Below, in pieces: positions 45,666 to 54,282 of a DNA stretch of 64,000 nt. A model generated the notes under the pieces. The model was not told where the DNA came from, ran no database searches, and was given only the letters and a program-made list of their open reading frames with translations. A program made the position numbers and the translations under genes. This DNA is from Burkholderia sp. Ax-1724. Lineage in GTDB: Bacteria; Pseudomonadota; Gammaproteobacteria; Burkholderiales; Burkholderiaceae. The DNA lies in NCBI RefSeq assembly GCF_011752995.1, contig NZ_VWWL01000018.1, positions 119,017-183,016 of the forward strand. Reading direction: 5' to 3'. The first letter of the stretch is position 1. Each line of letters opens with the position of its first letter.

Positions 45666-46973
45666 TTAGCGCGACGCGGCGTGCGAAACGTCCGGCCGGG
45701 ATGTCATGGCCTGAATGTCGGCGTGGTCGGTGGCCGCGGAGGGTTCGTCGTCGAGCTTGATCCAGAACGTGAAAAGCGGACCGAGCAGCAGCACGACGAT
45801 CGAGGCGGCGAAGGCAACGACCCATCTGCCGTGCGACACGTCGAGCAGCAGGCCGACGACGATGGGCGAGACGGCACCGGCCAACGCCATGCCGGTGAAC
45901 GTGCATGCGCTCGACGTGGCCGAGTGTTCGCGAGAAACCTCGGTGCCGACCACCCACAGCGGCGAATCGGCGAGTTCCGAGCAGAAGAAGGCGAGCCCGA
46001 GGCAGATCGAACTGACGGTGATATCGCGGGTGAGCAGAAGCGGAATCAGGCAAACGATCGACGAGAGAAAGCCGAAAATGATGACTTCGCGGCGTGCGCG
46101 CAGCCGGTTGCCGGTGCGCTTGAGGCGCCAGTCGGTCATCATCCCGCCGACCGCCGTGCCGAGCGAGCCGCCGAGCAGCACGAGCGTGGAGAAGATCGCG
46201 TTGTGCGAGAGCTTCATGCCGTAGCGTTGCGAGAAGAGCGTCGGAATCCAGTTGAGGAAGAACCACAAGACCCAGCCATGGCAGAAGCACGCGGCAGTCG
46301 CGGGCCATACGCGGCGGATCATGTCCGGCCAGTTGATCGGCTTGCGCGCCGGAGCCGCAGTCGCGGCCGCGGTGTCGCCCGGGGTTGCGCCATGTCGCTT
46401 CGCCTCGTTGAGCCCGATATACATCACGACCATGTAAACGAGCGTGACTGCGCCGAGAATGATGAACGTGAGCCGCCACGAGAACGTGACGATCAGGCCG
46501 GTGACGATCAGCGGAGCAAGCGCGTTCGCGATGCGGCCGGTCGCGTGCATGAGGCCTTGCGCGGCGCCGCGGCGCTCTTCCGGAATCACGCGGGCGATCA
46601 TCCGCGCGGCGGTCGGGTAAATCGGCGCTTCGCCCACGCCGACGAAGAAGCGCGCGGCGACCAGCGCGTACAGACTGCCGACGACCCCGGTGGCGATCGT
46701 CGCGATTGCCCACAGCGAGCCGTACAGCAACAGGCCTTTGCGGGAGCCGATACGGTCGCTGTGCCAGCCGCCCGGAATCATGAAGCAGCTGTAGGCGAGG
46801 GCGAAGGCGGAGAAGATGAAGCCGAGATGGGTGTTGCTAAAACCGAGTTCCTTGCTCATCACGGGAGCGGCGACCGACATATTGGTGCGGTCGACGTACA
46901 TGATGAACGCCATGATGCAAAGCAGGACGAACGTGATCCTTGCCCTGCTTCGCGTAGGCTGCGAAGGGGACAT
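45666..46973 (-). CDS. MFS transporter, anion:cation symporter type
   Basis: The 435-residue protein has twelve hydrophobic helices. The start RITFVLLCIMAFIMYVDRTNMSVAAPVM, with DR(T)N in helix 1, and GGWHSDRIGSRKGLL after helix 2 are typical of the ACS branch, which carries organic acids such as glucarate, tartrate or phthalate. ATG 46973 (MSPSQPTRS) has GGAGGA seven bases upstream; ATG 46985 is less likely. It follows the hydrolase gene by 91 bp and probably imports the cassette's substrate. Confidence 0.92.
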   Translation of the reverse strand: MSPSQPTRSRARITFVLLCIMAFIMYVDRTNMSVAAPVMSKELGFSNTHLGFIFSAFALAYSCFMIPGGWHSDRIGSRKGLLLYGSLWAIATIATGVVGSLYALVAARFFVGVGEAPIYPTAARMIARVIPEERRGAAQGLMHATGRIANALAPLIVTGLIVTFSWRLTFIILGAVTLVYMVVMYIGLNEAKRHGATPGDTAAATAAPARKPINWPDMIRRVWPATAACFCHGWVLWFFLNWIPTLFSQRYGMKLSHNAIFSTLVLLGGSLGTAVGGMMTDWRLKRTGNRLRARREVIIFGFLSSIVCLIPLLLTRDITVSSICLGLAFFCSELADSPLWVVGTEVSREHSATSSACTFTGMALAGAVSPIVVGLLLDVSHGRWVVAFAASIVVLLLGPLFTFWIKLDDEPSAATDHADIQAMTSRPDVSHAASR

Positions 46974-47064
46974 GTCTTCCTCCATTCATTGTTTTACGGC
47001 GCGATCGCGCCGCGCGCGGCTCTCTGACCAGCGGAGCCCGCGCGCGGCGGTCATGGCACGGGAT

Positions 47065-47952
47065 TTACTGGCGGAAGAAGCTGCTCAGCTCTTCGTAGGT
47101 CTCGTCGGGGCATTCTTCCTGCAGATAGTGGCCCGACGGCACGGTTGCGGTTCGCACGATGTTCGTCGCGTAGCGGCTCCACACTTCGGCCGCGTTGTGA
47201 TTGCGTCCGACGCCGCCTTTCGCGCCCCACAGGATCATCGACGGCGTGGTGACACGGCGCCCCGCGTCGAAGTCGGCGGTATCCATGTCGAGGTCGATGC
47301 CGAAGGTCGCGCGGTAGTCCTCGCACATCGCGTGGATCACGTCCGGATTCCTGATGCAGCGGATGTAGTCCGCGAGCGCTTCCGGGCCGAAGAAGCTCGT
47401 GCCCTGGTCGGTCTTCGACAGCTTGCGGCGGATGAAGAATTCGGGGTCCGCGCCCATCATCTTTTCCGGCGTCGGATAGTCCTGAATCATGAAGAACCAG
47501 TGCCACGAGAACTTGCCCCACTGGCGCGTCACGTTGTTGAGCAGATGGTGTTGCGGCAGCATGTCCACGAAGGCCGCCTTGAGCACCGTCGATTCATGGT
47601 CGAGACACATGCGGTGCAGCACGCGCGCGCCGCGGTCGTGGCCCGCCGCATAGAACTTGTCGAAGCCGAGCGCCGCCATCACTTCGACCTGGTCCTGCGC
47701 CATCGCGCGGAACGAGTAGTCCGAGTGATCGCCGCCGCCGGGCGGCTTCGAGCTGTCGCCGTAGCCGCGCAGGTCGGTGCAGACCACCGTGAACTCTTTC
47801 GCGAGGCGCGGCGCGATCTTGTGCCAGGACAGGTGATTGAACGGGTTGCCGTGCATCAGCAGCAGCGGCGGGCCTTCACCGCCCTTGACCGTCACAATCT
47901 CGGCGCCGCTCGTTTTGATCGTCGTTTTGGTGAAATTCTCAAACATGGGCAT
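47065..47952 (-). CDS. Alpha/beta hydrolase, fluoroacetate dehalogenase-like
   Basis: The 295-residue protein has the oxyanion motif HGNP at 34-37 and the nucleophile Asp106 in GHDRGARVLHRM, with Arg107 and Arg110. Asp130, His151-Trp152 and probably Tyr213, then His275 (VPSGHYLQEE), complete the set. With an offset of about four residues these match Asp110, Arg111, Arg114, Asp134, His155, Trp156, Tyr219 and His280 of the R. palustris fluoroacetate dehalogenase. The family opens C-F or C-Cl bonds of haloacetates, but relatives are epoxide or ester hydrolases. It is 104 bp downstream of pdxA in the cassette. Confidence 0.88.
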   Translation of the reverse strand: MPMFENFTKTTIKTSGAEIVTVKGGEGPPLLLMHGNPFNHLSWHKIAPRLAKEFTVVCTDLRGYGDSSKPPGGGDHSDYSFRAMAQDQVEVMAALGFDKFYAAGHDRGARVLHRMCLDHESTVLKAAFVDMLPQHHLLNNVTRQWGKFSWHWFFMIQDYPTPEKMMGADPEFFIRRKLSKTDQGTSFFGPEALADYIRCIRNPDVIHAMCEDYRATFGIDLDMDTADFDAGRRVTTPSMILWGAKGGVGRNHNAAEVWSRYATNIVRTATVPSGHYLQEECPDETYEELSSFFRQ

Positions 47953-48056
47953 GACTGACCTCTATGGCAATGCGTAAGCAGGTTATTGCGGGTCCGCCGC
48001 GCGCGCCGTCTCCAGGCGGCGCGGCGGGCTTTCGATGCGATCGTGGTGCGTGTGCT

Positions 48057-49076
48057 TCAGTGCGCGAGCGCCGCGCGTGCGCTCTTGCGGGCGACCGCGG
48101 TGCGCGTCGCGACGTCGAATGCGGCGGCGGTCGCGCCGACATCCGCGGTGCCGGTGCCGACGATGTCGTACGCCACGCCATGCGCCGGCGTCGCATAAAC
48201 GGTCTTCAGGCCGCCCGTCAGCGTGACGCCTTGCGAGAAGCCGAGCAGCTTCGTCGCGATCTGCCCCTGGTCGTGATACATGATCACCACCGCGTCGAAA
48301 TCGCCGCGGCGCGCCTTGATGAACACGGTGTCGGACGGGAACGGGCCTTCGCTCGCGAGACCTTTCGCGCGCAGCGCTTCGAGGGTCGGGCGAATGATCG
48401 TGATTTCCTCGTCGCCGAACAGGCCGTTTTCGCCGCCGTGCGGATTGAGCGCCGCGACGCCGATGCGCGGCGCGGTCTTGCCGAACGCGCGCATCGTGTC
48501 GTGCGCGAGCGTGAGCGCGCCTTCGATGCGGTCGGGCTTCACCATGTCGACGGCCTTGCGCAGCGCGACGTGCGAGGTTACGCGGAAGGTCGAGAACTGC
48601 GGAATGATGTTGACTTCGCCGAAGTAGCCTTCGTGCTTCGTCCAGGCGGCGAACATCTGATGTTCGTCGTGATAGTTCCAGCCGCCGCGATGCAGGGCCG
48701 CCTTGTTGAGCGGCGCGAAGCAGATGCCGTCGAGTTCGCCCGCGAGCGCGAGGTCCGTCATGTACTTGAGCGTCTCGCCGGTGAGGCGGCCCGACTCGGC
48801 ATTCAACTCGCCGCGCGGGTACAGCGCCGGGTCGACGTTGTGCAGATCGATCAGCGGAATCTCCGCCGCGTCGTGCACCGCGTCCTTCACGTTCGCGATC
48901 TTCACGTACGGAATGCGCTGGCCGGCGTCTTTCATGCCGAGTTCGAGCACACGCTCGTCGCCGATGATCACGACGTTCGCTTTTTCACGGGTTTCGGGAA
49001 GCGACAGCAGTTTGACGACCAGTTCCGGGCCGATCCCGGTGACGTCGCCGAGCATCAGGCCGATCAGCGGTTTCAT
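48057..49076 (-). CDS. PdxA-family beta-decarboxylating dehydrogenase (PdxA2-like)
   Basis: The 339-residue protein starts MKPLIGLMLGDVTGIGPELVVKLL. Three metal-binding His are visible in NYHDEHQMF, FRVTSHVAL and VIMYHDQGQIATKLLGF. The family oxidises and decarboxylates 3-hydroxy acids with NAD. Members serve vitamin B6 (PdxA), D-threonate/erythronate catabolism (PdxA2) or diol dehydrogenation of terephthalate. Its catabolic setting next to leuCD argues against the B6 role. ATG 49076 has GGAG eight bases upstream; ATG 49091 is less likely. It lies 67 bp downstream of leuD. Confidence 0.9.
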   Translation of the reverse strand: MKPLIGLMLGDVTGIGPELVVKLLSLPETREKANVVIIGDERVLELGMKDAGQRIPYVKIANVKDAVHDAAEIPLIDLHNVDPALYPRGELNAESGRLTGETLKYMTDLALAGELDGICFAPLNKAALHRGGWNYHDEHQMFAAWTKHEGYFGEVNIIPQFSTFRVTSHVALRKAVDMVKPDRIEGALTLAHDTMRAFGKTAPRIGVAALNPHGGENGLFGDEEITIIRPTLEALRAKGLASEGPFPSDTVFIKARRGDFDAVVIMYHDQGQIATKLLGFSQGVTLTGGLKTVYATPAHGVAYDIVGTGTADVGATAAAFDVATRTAVARKSARAALAH

Positions 49077-49143
49077 GTGGGGGTTCTCCATATCGGTTGT
49101 AGTTGAGAGAAGTGGGCAATGCGGCAGCGCCGCGCGGGCTCGA

Positions 49144-49779
49144 TCAGGCCGCGCCGGCAGGCAGCGGCAGCACGTGCGCCCAGGGGTTTTCCGCGCGATG
49201 CCGCGCTTCGAATGCTTCGATGTGCGGCAGCATCTTCAGCGATGCGCCGAGCACGTCAAGACCTTCAAGGAACATCTGCCGGTGCCGCTCGTCCATCCGG
49301 AACGAATACGTGCGGCCCGACGCGGTGCGCACCGTTTGCGCGGCAACGTCGATCGACAGACGGTTCGCCGCCGGGTTCGAAATTTCAGCGCTGATCTCGT
49401 CGATCTCTTCCGGCTTCAGGATGATCGCGAGCAGCCGGTTGTTCGCCGCGTTGTAGTAGAAGATTTCGCCGTAGCTCGGCGCGAGCACCGCTTCGATGCC
49501 GCTTTGCAGCAGCCCCCATACCGCGTGCTCGCGGCTCGATCCGCAGCCGAAGTTGGCGCCGCCGACCAGCACTTTCGCGCCCGCATAGGCCGGCGTGTTC
49601 AGCACGAAGTCGTCGCGCCGGCTGCCGTCCGGCAAGAAGCGCAGGTCGTACAGCAGGCCGGCGGCGAGGCCGGACTTGTCGGTGCCGAGCAGGAACTGCT
49701 TCGGCATGATCTGATCGGTGTCGAGATTGGCGATCGGCAGCGGTGCGGCCACGCCTTCCATGCGCGAGAAATCAGGCAT
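49144..49779 (-). CDS. LeuD-like small subunit of an isopropylmalate isomerase-type hydro-lyase
   Basis: The 211-residue protein has PLPIANLDTDQIMPKQFLLG near the N-terminus and VLVGGANFGCGSSREHAVWGLLQSG near residue 65, the swivelling-domain signature of aconitase-like small subunits. The substrate loop reads GTDKSGLA where biosynthetic LeuD usually has a SIKRTGFG-like loop, so specificity may differ. It overlaps the large subunit gene by eight bases and has no leuB neighbour. Confidence 0.9.
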   Translation of the reverse strand: MPDFSRMEGVAAPLPIANLDTDQIMPKQFLLGTDKSGLAAGLLYDLRFLPDGSRRDDFVLNTPAYAGAKVLVGGANFGCGSSREHAVWGLLQSGIEAVLAPSYGEIFYYNAANNRLLAIILKPEEIDEISAEISNPAANRLSIDVAAQTVRTASGRTYSFRMDERHRQMFLEGLDVLGASLKMLPHIEAFEARHRAENPWAHVLPLPAGAA

Positions 49780-51196
49780 CGTGGTGCTCCCATTTGCGGA
49801 TGTCGGTGATGCGTCCGGTGATCGCGGCGGCGGCGGCCATTGCCGGGCTCATCAGATGCGTGCGGCTGTCGCGTCCCTGACGGCCTTCGAAATTGCGATT
49901 GGTGGTCGAGGCGCAGCGCTCGCCGGGGCGCAGCACGTCGTCGTTCATCGCGAGGCACATCGAGCAGCCGGGTTGGCGCCATTCGAAGCCGGCCTTGATG
50001 AAGGTATCCGACAGCCCTTCCTGTTCCGCTTGCGCGCGCACGGCGCCGGAGCCCGGCACGATCATCGCGCGCACGGTGGGGGCGACGTGCATGCCGTCGC
50101 GCAGCATCGCCGCGACCGCGCGCAGGTCTTCGATGCGGCCGTTGGTGCACGAGCCGATGAACACGCGATCGATCGGCGTGCCCTCGATGCTCGAACCCGG
50201 TGCGAGGCCGATGTAGTCCAGTGCGCGCGCGGTCGCCGCGCTCACGACGTGATCGGCGCTGTCTTCGGGCGCGGGAATCAGGCCATCGACGGGGATCGCC
50301 TGGTCGGGGCTCGTGCCCCAGGTGACGTAAGGCGCGACGTCGGCGGCGTCGATGGCGAGGTCGGCGTCGAACTGCGCGCCGGGGTCCGTGCGCAGCGTGC
50401 GCCATGCCGCGATCGCCGCTTCCATTTGCGCTTCGCCCAGATTGCCGCGATGCGCGCGCAGATACGCGAAGGTCGTGTCGTCCGGTTCGATCAGCACGGC
50501 GCGCGCGCCGGCCTCGACGGTCATGTTGCACAGGGTCATGCGCGCTTCGATCGACAGCGCGCGGATCGCCTCGCCGGTGTATTCGACCGCATAGCCGCGC
50601 GCTCCTTGCGCGCTGATCTTCGCGATCACGCACAGCACGAGGTCCTTCGCGGTCGTGCCGGCCGGCAGGCTGCCGTTGATCTGGATGCGCATCGTGCTCG
50701 CGAGACGGTACGACAGCGTTTGTGTCGCCAGTACATGCTCGATTTCCGACGTGCCGATGCCGAAGCCCAGCGCGCCGAATGCGCCGTAAGTGGTCGTGTG
50801 GCTATCGCCGCACAGCACGACCATGCCGGGGCGGATCAGGCCCGATTCGGGCGCGACGACGTGCTCGATGCCTTGCAGCGGATCGTTGACGTCGAACAGC
50901 TTGATGCCGTATTTCGTGCAGTTGCGCGTGAAATTCGCGGCCTGGCGCGCGGCGGCGTCGATCGCGATCACGCGTTTGCCGACCGGGTCGGGGCGCGTCG
51001 GAATCACATGATCGACCACGCCCATCTGCTGCTCCGGCCGCAGGACGCCGATGCCGCGCTCGACGAGGCCGTTGAAAGCCTGCGGGCTGGTGTATTCGTT
51101 CATGATGTGCAGGTCCGCATAAAGCAGGACGTGCTGGGCGTCGAGTTTCGCGACCGTGTGCGACTCGACGAGCTTCTGATACAGCGTGCTCGGCAC
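49772..51196 (-). CDS. LeuC-like large subunit of an isopropylmalate isomerase-type hydro-lyase
   Basis: The 474-residue protein binds a [4Fe-4S] cluster with Cys in VFIGSCTNGRIEDL and the pair CSMC in GCSMCLAMND. VVLCGDSHTTTYGAFGALGFGIGTSEIEHVLATQT is the family signature. With the small subunit it moves a hydroxyl group between neighbouring carbons of a 2-alkylmalate-type acid by dehydration and rehydration. It is the first gene of the cassette, divergent from the LysR gene, so it is probably a catabolic paralogue and not the leucine biosynthetic copy. Confidence 0.92.
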   Translation of the reverse strand: MPSTLYQKLVESHTVAKLDAQHVLLYADLHIMNEYTSPQAFNGLVERGIGVLRPEQQMGVVDHVIPTRPDPVGKRVIAIDAAARQAANFTRNCTKYGIKLFDVNDPLQGIEHVVAPESGLIRPGMVVLCGDSHTTTYGAFGALGFGIGTSEIEHVLATQTLSYRLASTMRIQINGSLPAGTTAKDLVLCVIAKISAQGARGYAVEYTGEAIRALSIEARMTLCNMTVEAGARAVLIEPDDTTFAYLRAHRGNLGEAQMEAAIAAWRTLRTDPGAQFDADLAIDAADVAPYVTWGTSPDQAIPVDGLIPAPEDSADHVVSAATARALDYIGLAPGSSIEGTPIDRVFIGSCTNGRIEDLRAVAAMLRDGMHVAPTVRAMIVPGSGAVRAQAEQEGLSDTFIKAGFEWRQPGCSMCLAMNDDVLRPGERCASTTNRNFEGRQGRDSRTHLMSPAMAAAAAITGRITDIRKWEHHDA

Positions 51197-51352
51197 ATCT
51201 CCTCCGATGGTGTGAGGGCCCGATGATGCGTCCGCGAAGGGCGGTGAAAACGGGCAACGTTTCTATGCGAAACAGTCTACAGAGATGGTTAATACATATA
51301 ATGCGTTTTTCTTTAATCTATTTTTAAGTTAAATTTATAAATAGGCCCGCCA
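51197..51352. promoter_or_regulatory. AT-rich divergent promoter region of the catabolic cassette
   Basis: The stretch 51270-51345 is strikingly AT-rich against GC-rich flanks. It has a TATAAT at 51297-51302 (plus strand, toward lysR) and a perfect 10-bp palindrome ATTTATAAAT near 51333-51342. LysR-type regulators commonly bind such divergent gaps at T-N11-A sites, and several candidates exist, none decisive. Confidence 0.5.
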
Positions 51353-52282
51353 GTGGATTCCATTTCGGATCTTGCGTTTTTCGTGCAGCTGGTCAAACAC
51401 GGCAATCTGTCGGCGCTGGCTCGCGAACTCGGCGTCACGCCGCCCGCGGTTACCGCACGGCTCGCGCGAATGGAAGCGCGCCTCGGCGTGCGGCTTCTGA
51501 ATCGCACCACCCGGCGCATCAGCGTGACTCAGGAGGGCGAACTGTATCTGTCGCATGGCGCGCGGTTGCTGGTCGAGCTCGAAGAACTCGACCGGATGGT
51601 GTCGAGCGCGCGGGCGATTCCGAAAGGCCTGTTGCGCGTGAACGCGACATTCGGTTTCGGGCGGCGCCATATCGCGCCGGCGGTCTCCGAGTTCGCGCGG
51701 CGCTATGCGGAAGTGGAAGTGCAATTGACGCTGACCGATCGCTCGATCCGCCTCGCGGACGAAGCCTATGACGTCGGCATCTGGTTCGGCGAGATTCCCG
51801 ATTCGCGGCTCGTCGCGCGCAAGATCGCGCCGAACCGGCGTTTGCTGTGCGCGTCGCCGGCCTACATCGAGAGGGCCGGCGTGCCGGATACGCCGCGGGA
51901 CCTGCAGGCGCACAAGTGCATCGTGCTACGCGAGAACGACGCGGCTTACGGTACGTGGCATCTGAGCCGCGGCCGCAAGCAGGAGACGGTCAAGGTGCGT
52001 GGCGCGTTGAGTACCAATGACGGCGAGACCGCGCTCGTCTGGGCGCTGGACGGTCACGGGATATTGATGCGCTCCGAGTGGGACGTGTACCCGCATTTGC
52101 GCTCGGGCGCGTTGAGTGTCGTGTTGCCGGAATGGTCGTTGCCGGTCGCGGACGTGTACGCGGTGTATGGCGAACGGCTCAACGTATCGGCGAAGGTGGT
52201 GGCGTTTATCGACTTTCTCGCCGAATGGTTCGGCAATGCGCTGGGACGCGCGGACAGCGAATACGGCCAATGGGGGGCATGA
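51353..52282 (+). CDS. LysR family transcriptional regulator
   Basis: The 309-residue protein has the N-terminal winged helix-turn-helix LAFFVQLVKHGNLSALARELGVTPPAVTARLARMEARLGVRLLNRTTRRISVTQEG. A two-lobed effector domain follows (RRHIAPAVSEFARRYAEVEVQLTLTD). The start is GTG 51353 (DSISDLAFF), the usual family start, without a strong ribosome site. It is divergent from leuC by 156 bp and is the likely activator of the cassette; the inducer would be the substrate or an intermediate. Confidence 0.94.
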   Translation: MDSISDLAFFVQLVKHGNLSALARELGVTPPAVTARLARMEARLGVRLLNRTTRRISVTQEGELYLSHGARLLVELEELDRMVSSARAIPKGLLRVNATFGFGRRHIAPAVSEFARRYAEVEVQLTLTDRSIRLADEAYDVGIWFGEIPDSRLVARKIAPNRRLLCASPAYIERAGVPDTPRDLQAHKCIVLRENDAAYGTWHLSRGRKQETVKVRGALSTNDGETALVWALDGHGILMRSEWDVYPHLRSGALSVVLPEWSLPVADVYAVYGERLNVSAKVVAFIDFLAEWFGNALGRADSEYGQWGA

Positions 52283-52549
52283 TCGAGGGCACCGGGAGAT
52301 GGCGGGTGGCGGTGGTCCGTTGTTGTCGTTGTTGCTGTTGCGCCAGGCTCACGAGCGAGCGCTATGTGCCATAACCCGGGCACGATAAGGGGCGCACGCC
52401 ATTTCCGAGGGCCGGCCCAATGGAGCGCGACGCGTACGAGTGCGCGCACGATGGCCCGCAAAAGGAGCTTCTGATAGCCCGATCACGCTCATGATCGGCG
52501 CCATCGCATTGCGCGCGTTGTCGATCATGAGCCGCATCGCGTGCCTGGC
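52283..52549. other. Convergent intergenic region between lysR and trpE
   Basis: About 270 bp separate the two stop codons, more than needed for terminators, and no clear terminator is seen. Low-complexity GTTGTTGTCGTTGTTGCTG occurs near 52320-52340. A short minus-strand frame at 52349-52537 has no recognisable homology. This is the right junction of the cassette. Confidence 0.4.
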
Positions 52550-54043
52550 TCAGAGGTCGCTATCGAGGCCGTCCTGCACCTGCTCGGCCGCGCGCATCAC
52601 CGCGCGCGCCTTGTTCTCGGTCTCCTGCCATTCGGATTCGGGCACCGAATCGGCGACCACGCCCGCGGCCGCCTGCACGTACAGATTGCCGTTCGCGATC
52701 ACGCCGGTGCGGATCGTGATGGCGAGATCCATCTCGCCCGTGAACGACAGATAGCCGACCGCACCGCCGTACAGGCCGCGCTTGATGGGTTCGAGCTCGT
52801 CGATCAGCTCCATCGCGCGGACCTTCGGCGCGCCCGACAGCGTGCCGGCCGGGAACGTGGCGCGCAGCACGTCGAAATTGGTCATGTCGGGCTTGAGCTT
52901 GCCTTCGACCGAACTGACGATGTGCTGCACGTGCGAGTACTTTTCGATCACCATCTTGTCGGTCACGACGACCGAGCCGATCTGCGCGATGCGGCCCACG
53001 TCGTTGCGCGCGAGGTCGATCAGCATCACGTGTTCGGCGATTTCCTTCGGATCGTTGAGCAGCTCGGTCGCGAGTTGCGCATCGCGCTCGGGCGTGTTGC
53101 CGCGCGGCCGCGTGCCGGCGAGCGGGCGGATCGTGACGAGGCGGTCCTCGCCGCGCTTTTCCTGGCGCACGAGAATTTCCGGCGACGCGCCGACCACGTG
53201 GAAGTCGCCGAAGTTGTAGTAATACATGTACGGCGACGGATTCAGCGAGCGCAGCGCGCGATACAGCGACAGCGGGTTGTCGCGGTACGGCTTGGTCAGG
53301 CGCTGGCCGACCTGCACCTGCATCAGTTCGCCGGCGGCGATGTATTCCTTCGCCTTGCGCACGGCGGCGAGGTAGTCGTCCTTGGCGAATTCGCGATAGA
53401 TCTCGGTGCGCACGCTCGACGAAATGACGGGCGGCTGCACGCTCGCGCGCAGACGCTGGCGCAACTCGCGCAGACGGTGCTTCGCTTTCGTGTACGCCTC
53501 GGCCTGCGTCGGATCGGCGTAGACCACGAGGTAGAGCTTGCCCGCGAGGTTGTCGATCACCGCGACTTCCTCGGTCAGCAGCAACTGGATATCGGGCAGA
53601 TTGAGGTCGTCTTTCGGTGCGCTGTGCGCGAGCTTTTTCTCGATGTAGCGCACGGCGTCATAGCCGAAATAGCCGGCCAGACCGCCCGTGAAGCGCGGCA
53701 GCCCCGGGCGTTGCGCGACCTTGAAGCGCGCCTGGAACTGCTGGATGAAGGCGAGCGGATCGCCGTCGTGCGTCTCGATCACCTTGCCGTCGCGCACCAC
53801 TTCCGTGACGCCGTTGCGCGTGCGCAGCAGCGTGCGCGCCGGCAGTCCGATGAACGAATAGCGGCCGAAGCGTTCGCCGCCCACCACCGATTCGAGCAGG
53901 AACGAGTTCGCGCCGTTGCGCTCGCTCTGCGCGAGCTTCAGGTAGAGCGAGAGCGGCGTTTCGAGGTCGGCGAGCGCTTCGGCGATCAGCGGAATGCGGT
54001 TGAAACCCTCGTTGGCGAGGGACTGGAATTCGAGTTCGGTCAT
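52550..54043 (-). CDS. trpE: Anthranilate synthase component I
   Basis: The 497-residue protein has a Trp-binding N-terminal domain (PLSLYLKLAQSERNGANSFLLESVVGGERFGRYSFIG, with the LLES feedback motif). The catalytic chorismate-binding core includes QVQVGQRL, IRPLAGTRPRGNTPERD, HVMLIDLARNDVGRIA and FPAGTLSGAPKVRAMELIDELE. It makes anthranilate from chorismate using ammonia from TrpG. It lies downstream of gph and a leader peptide with attenuator-like hairpins, but trpG is 8.5 kb away. Confidence 0.97.
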   Translation of the reverse strand: MTELEFQSLANEGFNRIPLIAEALADLETPLSLYLKLAQSERNGANSFLLESVVGGERFGRYSFIGLPARTLLRTRNGVTEVVRDGKVIETHDGDPLAFIQQFQARFKVAQRPGLPRFTGGLAGYFGYDAVRYIEKKLAHSAPKDDLNLPDIQLLLTEEVAVIDNLAGKLYLVVYADPTQAEAYTKAKHRLRELRQRLRASVQPPVISSSVRTEIYREFAKDDYLAAVRKAKEYIAAGELMQVQVGQRLTKPYRDNPLSLYRALRSLNPSPYMYYYNFGDFHVVGASPEILVRQEKRGEDRLVTIRPLAGTRPRGNTPERDAQLATELLNDPKEIAEHVMLIDLARNDVGRIAQIGSVVVTDKMVIEKYSHVQHIVSSVEGKLKPDMTNFDVLRATFPAGTLSGAPKVRAMELIDELEPIKRGLYGGAVGYLSFTGEMDLAITIRTGVIANGNLYVQAAAGVVADSVPESEWQETENKARAVMRAAEQVQDGLDSDL

Positions 54044-54282
54044 GTTCCGATCCTGTACGGTGATCCGGCGGCAGCGAGTGTCGGGCAAAGCGAGGCCAGG
54101 CGCTTCTGGCCGGGACGCGAGTCGACGGTTTCGACCCGATGATACCGACCGGCGCGAGTTTCCCATCGACGCATGCGAACGTTGACCGGTCCGTCGCGGT
54201 ACTTTGCGGGTACGCGCGGGCCGAATCAGCCGATGCAGCAGCGAAACAGAGCGATGGAAAAAGCGCGTGAGCGCAGCGAAGT

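Noticed and set aside
48057..49076. pdxA taken as the vitamin B6 gene
   Set aside because: No pdxJ, rsmA or surA neighbour; it sits in a transport and catabolic operon.
49144..51196. leuC/leuD taken as the ordinary leucine biosynthetic pair
   Set aside because: No leuB next to it, a catabolic neighbourhood and a divergent LysR argue against this, though it cannot be excluded from this window.
52349..52537. A 62-codon minus-strand frame at the cassette junction, considered as a gene remnant
   Set aside because: No homology that I can recognise; it could equally be chance.
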